From assembly GCF_001043915.1 (NCBI RefSeq), contig NZ_LABX01000103.1, positions 1-64,000 on the forward strand: a stretch of DNA of 64,000 nucleotides, in the 5' to 3' direction. The notes under the pieces are model-generated. The model saw nothing but the letters and a program-made list of their open reading frames with translations. It searched no databases and had not been told where the DNA came from. Positions 59,618-64,000 of the stretch are shown here, piece by piece. How positions within the stretch are numbered: position 1 is the first letter of the stretch; each line of letters starts with the position of its first letter. A program made the position numbers and the translations under genes. The DNA is from Methylobacterium aquaticum (GTDB lineage: Bacteria; Pseudomonadota; Alphaproteobacteria; Rhizobiales; Beijerinckiaceae).

Positions 59618-60127
59618 TCAGGTCCGCGCCATCACCACATCCAGCTGCGGCTTCTGGTTGATGGTCTGGAACACCACGCAATAGCGCTCGGTCAGCTTGA
59701 GAAGCTGATCCAGCTTCTCCTGCGGCGCGTCGGTCTCGACCTCGAAGGCGAGCCGGATCGACCGGAAGCCCACCGGCGCGCCCTTGTCGACGCCGAGCGT
59801 GCCGCGGAAGTCGAGATCGCCCTCGGCCTTGACCAGCCCCTTGCGCAGAGGAATCTCCAGGGCGGTCGCCACCGCCTTCAGGGTGACGCCGGCGCAGGCG
59901 ACCAGCGCTTCGAGCAGCATGTCGCCGGAGCAGAGTTCGGCACCCGATCCGCCGCTCGCCGGGTGCAGGCCCGCCACCGCCAGCGCCCGGCCGGTCTCGA
60001 CCTTGCAGGCGATGCCGTCGTCGTCGAGGGAGCCTTGCGCCTTGAGAGTGATGACGGCCGCCTCCGGATCGCCGCGGTAGCGGTCCTTGATCGGGGCCTG
60101 GAGCGAGCGCAGTTCGGTGGCGTCCAT
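59618..60127 (-). CDS. OsmC-family peroxidase-like protein
   Basis: A 169-residue protein. The two reactive Cys residues of the OsmC/Ohr superfamily are visible: Cys78 in LLEALVACAGVTLKAVATAL and Cys150 in LLKLTERYCVVFQTINQKP. These reduce organic hydroperoxides in well-studied members. The N-terminal part and LDFRGTLGVDKGAPVGFRSIRLAFEVETDAPQEKL fit the YhfA-like branch. The ATG at 60127 gives the standard length. It is upstream of nothing on its strand except the ABC genes further on, about 85 bp away. Confidence 0.87.
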   Translation of the reverse strand: MDATELRSLQAPIKDRYRGDPEAAVITLKAQGSLDDDGIACKVETGRALAVAGLHPASGGSGAELCSGDMLLEALVACAGVTLKAVATALEIPLRKGLVKAEGDLDFRGTLGVDKGAPVGFRSIRLAFEVETDAPQEKLDQLLKLTERYCVVFQTINQKPQLDVVMART

Positions 60128-60212
60128 GGCGTGGGTCTCCCTGTTGAGGGGGACCGGCTTAGCATCCTGTCCCGGCCGCTCGCCAGAGGCCGGACCTCAC
60201 CCGTGGCTCACC

Positions 60213-60995
60213 TCACCACCAGAGGGCCGAGGCGTCGGGCTTGGCCCGGCCGGGCTCGCCCTCCGGGCGCAGCGAACGGTCGAGGCTCGCCAGGATCGCG
60301 CGGGCGGCGGCCTCGCTGCCGGGCGAGGAAGGCTGGCGCGGGCGGCTTAAGGGAAGCGGGATCGTGTCGTCGATCCGGCCGGGCTTCGGCCGCAGGACCA
60401 CGGCGCGGTCGGCCAGCGCCACCGCCTCGGCGACGTCGTGGGTGACGAGGAGCACGGTCGGCCGGCTCTCCTCCCACAGGGCCAGCAGGTGGCGGTGCAG
60501 CCCGGCCCTGGTCAGGGCGTCGAGGGCCGAGAACGGCTCGTCGAGGAGCAGCACCTTCGGGGCGGCCACGAAGGCGCGGGCGATCGACACCCTTTGCTGC
60601 TGGCCGCCCGACAGGTCGCGGGGCCAGCGCCCGGCATGCTCGGCGAGGCCGACCCGCTCCAGGGCATGCGCCACCCGGGCCCGGCGCTCCGCCTTGGGCA
60701 GGCTGGCGAGGCCGAAGGCGACGTTCTCGGCGACGCTGAGCCAGGGCAGCAGCCGCGGCTCCTGGAAGACGATGCCGACGCCCGGATGCGGCGCCGCGAT
60801 CGCCTCGCCGTCGAGGCGGATGCCACCGGCGCTCGCCCGGTCGAGCCCGGCGATCAGGCGCAGCAGCGTGGTCTTGCCGCAGCCCGAGCCGCCGATCAGC
60901 GCCACGATCTCGCCGGCCCGCACCTCGAGCGAGAGGTCGGCGAGCGCCCGCGTGCCATCGGCATAGGTTTTCGACAAGCGGTCGAGACTGAGCAT
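60213..60995 (-). CDS. ssuB: Sulfonate/nitrate-type ABC transporter, ATP-binding protein
   Basis: A 260-residue ATPase of the SsuB/TauB/NrtD type. Walker A LIGGSGCGKTTLLRLIAGLDR, Q-loop GIVFQEPRLLPWLSV, signature LSGGQQQRVSIARAFVA, Walker B VLLLDEPFSALD, H-loop LLVTHDVAEAVALADRAVVL. It is the third gene of the operon SBP - permease - ATPase; its ATG directly follows the permease's stop (60996). The substrate is probably an aliphatic sulfonate, by family; not proven. Confidence 0.88.
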   Translation of the reverse strand: MLSLDRLSKTYADGTRALADLSLEVRAGEIVALIGGSGCGKTTLLRLIAGLDRASAGGIRLDGEAIAAPHPGVGIVFQEPRLLPWLSVAENVAFGLASLPKAERRARVAHALERVGLAEHAGRWPRDLSGGQQQRVSIARAFVAAPKVLLLDEPFSALDALTRAGLHRHLLALWEESRPTVLLVTHDVAEAVALADRAVVLRPKPGRIDDTIPLPLSRPRQPSSPGSEAAARAILASLDRSLRPEGEPGRAKPDASALWW

Positions 60996-61865
60996 CTACA
61001 GGGTGTCCCGCGCGGTGTCCTGCCAGCGCGCCAGGGGCGAGGTCAGGCCGACGAGCACCGCATCGCACAGCTTGCCGAGGGCCGCGAAGGCCAGGATCGC
61101 CGCGACGATCTGGTCCGGCTTGCCGAGCTGCTGGCCGTCGAGGAGGAGATAGCCGAGGCCCTCCGAGGCGCCGAGCAGCTCGGCCGCCGCCACGAACATG
61201 AAGCCGAGGCCCAGGCCCGTGCGCAGGGCCACCAGGGTCGCCGGCAGCACCGCCGGCAGCAGGATGCGCCGTGCGAGAGCCGGGCGCGAGAGCCGGAAGA
61301 CCCGGCCGACCTCGACGAGCTTGCGGTCGACCCCCGCGATGGCGCCCGCCACCCCGAGATAGACCGGGAAGAACACCCCGACCGCGATGAGGGTGATCTT
61401 CGAGGCTTCGAAGATGCCGAACCACAGGATGAACAGCGGCACCCAGGCGATCGAGGGGATCGCCCGCACGGCCTGGAGGCTCGGATCGACGAGGCGCCGG
61501 ACGAGCGGCAGGGTGCCGGTGAGGGCCCCGACGGCGATGCCGGCGAGCGCCCCGAAGCCGAACCCCGCCGCGACCCGGGTCAGGCTGGCGAGAACGTGGG
61601 TCCACAGCTCGCCGCTCTCCGCGAGCCCCCAGAGGGTGGCCAGCACCCGGCTCGGCGGCGGCACCAGCCGTCCCTGCGCCAGCCCCGCCCGCACCGCCGC
61701 CTCCCAGCCGAGGGCCAGCCCGAGGGGCAAGACGAGCGGCAAGACGAGCCCGGTGAGCGCCCGGCCGCCGGGCGGGCGCGAGGATCTCGGTAATGATCGC
61801 CACGAGAGTCGCGGCGCGGCGCGTCCCTCCGGCGCGTCCGCGACGGGCAGCGGGCTCGCCTCCAT
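60996..61865 (-). CDS. ssuC: Sulfonate/nitrate-type ABC transporter, permease
   Basis: A 289-residue inner-membrane permease of the SsuC/TauC type. A Pro/Arg-rich N-terminus (about 40 residues) precedes about six helices. Typical parts: [113 protein letters not shown], with the EAA-type loop. The ATG at 61865 is 5 bp after the SBP stop. Confidence 0.9.
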   Translation of the reverse strand: MEASPLPVADAPEGRAAPRLSWRSLPRSSRPPGGRALTGLVLPLVLPLGLALGWEAAVRAGLAQGRLVPPPSRVLATLWGLAESGELWTHVLASLTRVAAGFGFGALAGIAVGALTGTLPLVRRLVDPSLQAVRAIPSIAWVPLFILWFGIFEASKITLIAVGVFFPVYLGVAGAIAGVDRKLVEVGRVFRLSRPALARRILLPAVLPATLVALRTGLGLGFMFVAAAELLGASEGLGYLLLDGQQLGKPDQIVAAILAFAALGKLCDAVLVGLTSPLARWQDTARDTL

Positions 61866-61870
61866 CGCCG

Positions 61871-62860
61871 CTACTGCGCCGCCGGCCCGAAGCGCGGGTC
61901 GATCAGGGCCTGGACCGCCGCGCCGACATCGGTGCCGGCCGGGATCACCCCGGCATCGAGGAGCGCGGTGCCGGCATCGAGGATCGTCTCGGCCTGGAGC
62001 TTGCCGATGACCGGCTGCGACAGGTCGGTGCGTTCGAGCTGGCGCGCCACCACCGGCTCGGGCAGCTTCGTCGCCGCCACCAGGATGCGTGTCAGTTCCT
62101 TCGGGTCGGCCAACGCCGCTTTCCGGGCCTCCTCGTAGGCCGCCAGCACCGTGCGGGTCAGGTCCGGGTTCTGCCTGACGAAATCCTCGCGGACGTTGAG
62201 GATGCCCCAGGTATTGGCGGCGGCATCGCGGTGAAAGAGCACGTCGCCGTTCTCGATCTCGGCCGCCGCCATGATCGGGTCGAGGCCGGCCCAGGCATCG
62301 ACGTCGCCGCGGTCCAAAGCCGTGCGCCCGTCCGGGTGCTGGAGCAGCACCAGCTTCACGTCGCGCTCGGTCAGGCCGGCGCCGCGCAGGGCCCGGATCA
62401 GGAAGATGTGCGGGTCGGTGCCGCGGGTCACCGCGACGCGGCGGCCCTTCAGGTCCTTGACGGCGGTGATGCCGGTCTTCGGCCGGGTCACCAGCGCGGT
62501 CCATTCCGGGCGCGAGAAGGCGTAGACCGCCTTGATCGGGTTGCCGTTGATCCGCGCCAGCAGGGCCGCCGCGCCGGCGGTCGAGCCGAAATCGATCGAG
62601 CCGGCATTGAGGAATTCGAGCGCCTTGTTCGAGCCCAGCGACTGGACCCAGCGCACCGTGATTCCTTGGGGCGCCAGAGCCTTCTCGATCAGGCCCTTCT
62701 CCTTGAGGACGAGGCTCACCGGGTTGTAGGTCGCCCAGTCGAGGCGCACCTCCTTGGCGGGTTCCTTGGCGGCTTGCGCCAGCGCCGGCGTGGCGAGGCA
62801 CGCGGCTCCGAAGGAAGCCCCAAGAGCGGCTGCGATCAGCGCGCGGCGGTGGAAGCGCAT
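61871..62860 (-). CDS. ssuA: Sulfonate-type ABC transporter, substrate-binding protein
   Basis: A 329-residue periplasmic protein (NMT1/SsuA type). The signal peptide MRFHRRALIAAALGASFGAACLATPALAQ is clear. Family parts: RLDWATYNPVSLVLKEKGLIEKALAPQGITVRWVQSLGSNKALEFLNAGSIDFGSTAGAAALLARINGNPIKAVY and ALDRGDVDAWAGLDPIMAAAEIENG. It is the first gene of the operon. Aliphatic sulfonates are the likely ligands, but nitrate- or taurine-type ligands are possible. Confidence 0.9.
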   Translation of the reverse strand: MRFHRRALIAAALGASFGAACLATPALAQAAKEPAKEVRLDWATYNPVSLVLKEKGLIEKALAPQGITVRWVQSLGSNKALEFLNAGSIDFGSTAGAAALLARINGNPIKAVYAFSRPEWTALVTRPKTGITAVKDLKGRRVAVTRGTDPHIFLIRALRGAGLTERDVKLVLLQHPDGRTALDRGDVDAWAGLDPIMAAAEIENGDVLFHRDAAANTWGILNVREDFVRQNPDLTRTVLAAYEEARKAALADPKELTRILVAATKLPEPVVARQLERTDLSQPVIGKLQAETILDAGTALLDAGVIPAGTDVGAAVQALIDPRFGPAAQ

Positions 62861-63086
62861 CGTCTCTCCCTGGCTGGCCGGTCCGTCGGTCGCGGGTGGC
62901 CGGCCGGGAAGCTAGGGCGTGCCGTTCGGAGTGTCAAACGATCCGGTCGACGAAGCGGATTGGCTCGTCGTGTCGAACGCCTCTCCAGACGGAGCCCGCA
63001 AGCGTTGGCTTTCCGCGGGCCTGATGCGAAACAGGAACCGACGCGACGGGATCCGGCCGCGACTCCCTCCTTCCTGCTCGGCTGCC

Positions 63087-64000
63087 ATGTCCGCTACCGT
63101 GTCCGATACCGTCCTCGATCCGTCCGACACCGACGTCGCCCTGCGGGCGTTGCTGGCCGGCATCGACCAGTCCCTGAGCGATCCCGTCCGCCTGCGCGAG
63201 CGGCTGGTGCCGGAATTGCGCCGCATCATCGAGGCCGGCCGCGCCGAGGCCGAGCGCCGCCTCCTCGCCGAGCGCGACGGCCATGCCTGCGCCGGGCTGA
63301 TCTGCGCCCAGATGGATGCGGTGATCCGGGCGATCTACGACGCGGTGGTCAAGCGGCTCTACCGCTCCGACAACCCGACCTCGGGCGAGCAGATCGCCGT
63401 GGTGGCGACCGGCGGCTACGGCCGCGGCCTGCTGGCGCCGGGCTCCGACATCGATCTCCTGTTCCTCCTGCCCTACAAGCAGACCGCCTGGAGCGAGAGC
63501 GTCGTCGAGGCGATGCTCTACGTGCTGTGGGACCTCAAGCTGAAGGTGGGTCATGCCACCCGCTCGGTCGCCGATTGCCTGCGCGAGGGCCGGGGCGACA
63601 TGACGATCCGCACCGCTTTGCTCGAATCGCGCTTCCTGTTCGGCGACCGCGCCCTGTTCGACGAACTGGAGACCCGCTTCGACCGTGAGGTGGTGCAGGG
63701 CACGGCGGCCGAGTTCGTCGAGGCGAAGCTCAAGGAGCGCGACGCCCGCGTCCAGAAGAGCGGCGCGTCGCGCTACCTCGTCGAGCCCAACGTCAAGGAC
63801 GGCAAGGGCGGGCTTCGCGACCTCAATACCCTGTTCTGGATCGCCAAGTACACCTTCCGGGTGAAGCGGGCCGAGGACCTGGTCGAGGCCGGATTGTTCA
63901 CGCCCGACGAGTTCCGGCTGTTCGAGCGTTGCGACGAGTTCCTGTGGCGGGTGCGCTGCCACATGCACTTCGTCACCGGGCGGGCGGAGGAGCGCCTGTC
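63087..64000 (+). CDS. glnD: PII uridylyltransferase/uridylyl-removing enzyme GlnD (5' part)
   Basis: The frame starts at the ATG 63087 and runs off the window end (about 304 residues seen; the full enzyme has about 900-950). The nucleotidyltransferase motif is VATGGYGRGLLAPGSDIDLLFLLP, with the two Asp of the active site. Then MLYVLWDLKLKVGHATRSVADCLREGRGDMTIRTALLESRFLFGD, VEPNVKDGKGGLRDLNTLFWIAKY and ECDEFLWRVRCHMHF-like residues (RCDEFLWRVRCHMHFVTGR) agree with GlnD. It modifies PII proteins according to glutamine level. Upstream is the divergent ssu operon. Confidence 0.95.
   Translation, partial: MSATVSDTVLDPSDTDVALRALLAGIDQSLSDPVRLRERLVPELRRIIEAGRAEAERRLLAERDGHACAGLICAQMDAVIRAIYDAVVKRLYRSDNPTSGEQIAVVATGGYGRGLLAPGSDIDLLFLLPYKQTAWSESVVEAMLYVLWDLKLKVGHATRSVADCLREGRGDMTIRTALLESRFLFGDRALFDELETRFDREVVQGTAAEFVEAKLKERDARVQKSGASRYLVEPNVKDGKGGLRDLNTLFWIAKYTFRVKRAEDLVEAGLFTPDEFRLFERCDEFLWRVRCHMHFVTGRAEERL

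Overview
The window looks like a piece of a high-GC alphaproteobacterial chromosome from the Hyphomicrobiales, most likely Methylobacterium or a close relative. I infer this from the gene order and protein families, not from a marker gene. The clues are the kdsA / eno / ftsB / pdhA-pdhB-pdhC-lpdA backbone, an E1-beta subunit with an N-terminal lipoyl domain, the flgB-flgC-fliE-flgG-flgA-flgI-motE-flgH-fliL-fliP order, and many short Methylobacterium-type proteins. No rRNA or tRNA gene was recognised.

Layout. 0-3 kb: a C-terminal gene fragment, a sirtuin (cobB), a disordered protein and an overlapping HAD phosphatase. 3.3-5.9 kb: a KaiC-like double ATPase coupled to a histidine kinase of the HisKA_2/HWE type with a degenerate receiver domain. 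6.3-8.2 kb: a tiny membrane protein, a YdcZ-type transporter and a type I-E CRISPR array of 14 good and two decayed repeats with no cas gene in the window. 8.3-22.9 kb: core metabolism (kdsA, queF, eno, ftsB, the pyruvate dehydrogenase operon) broken up by accessory pieces: an MFS and an EamA transporter, an AraC regulator, a toxin-antitoxin pair whose toxin is broken by an amber codon, a small winged-helix gene between pdhA and pdhB, and a Uma2-like gene between pdhB and pdhC. 23-31 kb: a secreted trypsin-like protease, a secreted SnoaL/DUF4440-like protein, and a TetR / membrane fusion / RND efflux operon with a clear palindromic operator. 31-36 kb: membrane and secreted hypotheticals, a ModE-like regulator and a DUF2946-like protein plus TonB receptor pair. 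36-39.6 kb: a GntR regulator with a minisatellite tail, coupled to a DapA-family aldolase, then an FAD-linked 2-hydroxyacid dehydrogenase. 39.7-42.4 kb: a heparinase II/III-like protein. 42.6-49 kb: a ten-gene flagellar operon. 49-52.3 kb: ethanolamine ammonia-lyase (eutBC) and a transglutaminase-like protein. 52-56 kb: small stress and housekeeping genes. 56-59.3 kb: a polar amino acid ABC transporter. 59.6-62.9 kb: OsmC and a sulfonate-type ABC transporter. 63.1 kb to the end: the 5' part of glnD.

The main structural signal is a dispersed, strongly folded intergenic repeat present at six places (about 3.2, 10.9, 22.9, 25.8, 39.65 and 59.4 kb). Every copy lies between two convergent genes and none was seen between co-directional or divergent genes. 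It folds as several nested stem-loops, so it may be a mobile MITE/REP-like element tolerated at gene ends, a bidirectional terminator, or both. Other candidates worth a second look are the KaiC / pseudo-receiver kinase pair, the orphan CRISPR array, the amber-interrupted toxin and the two small genes inserted in the pdh operon.
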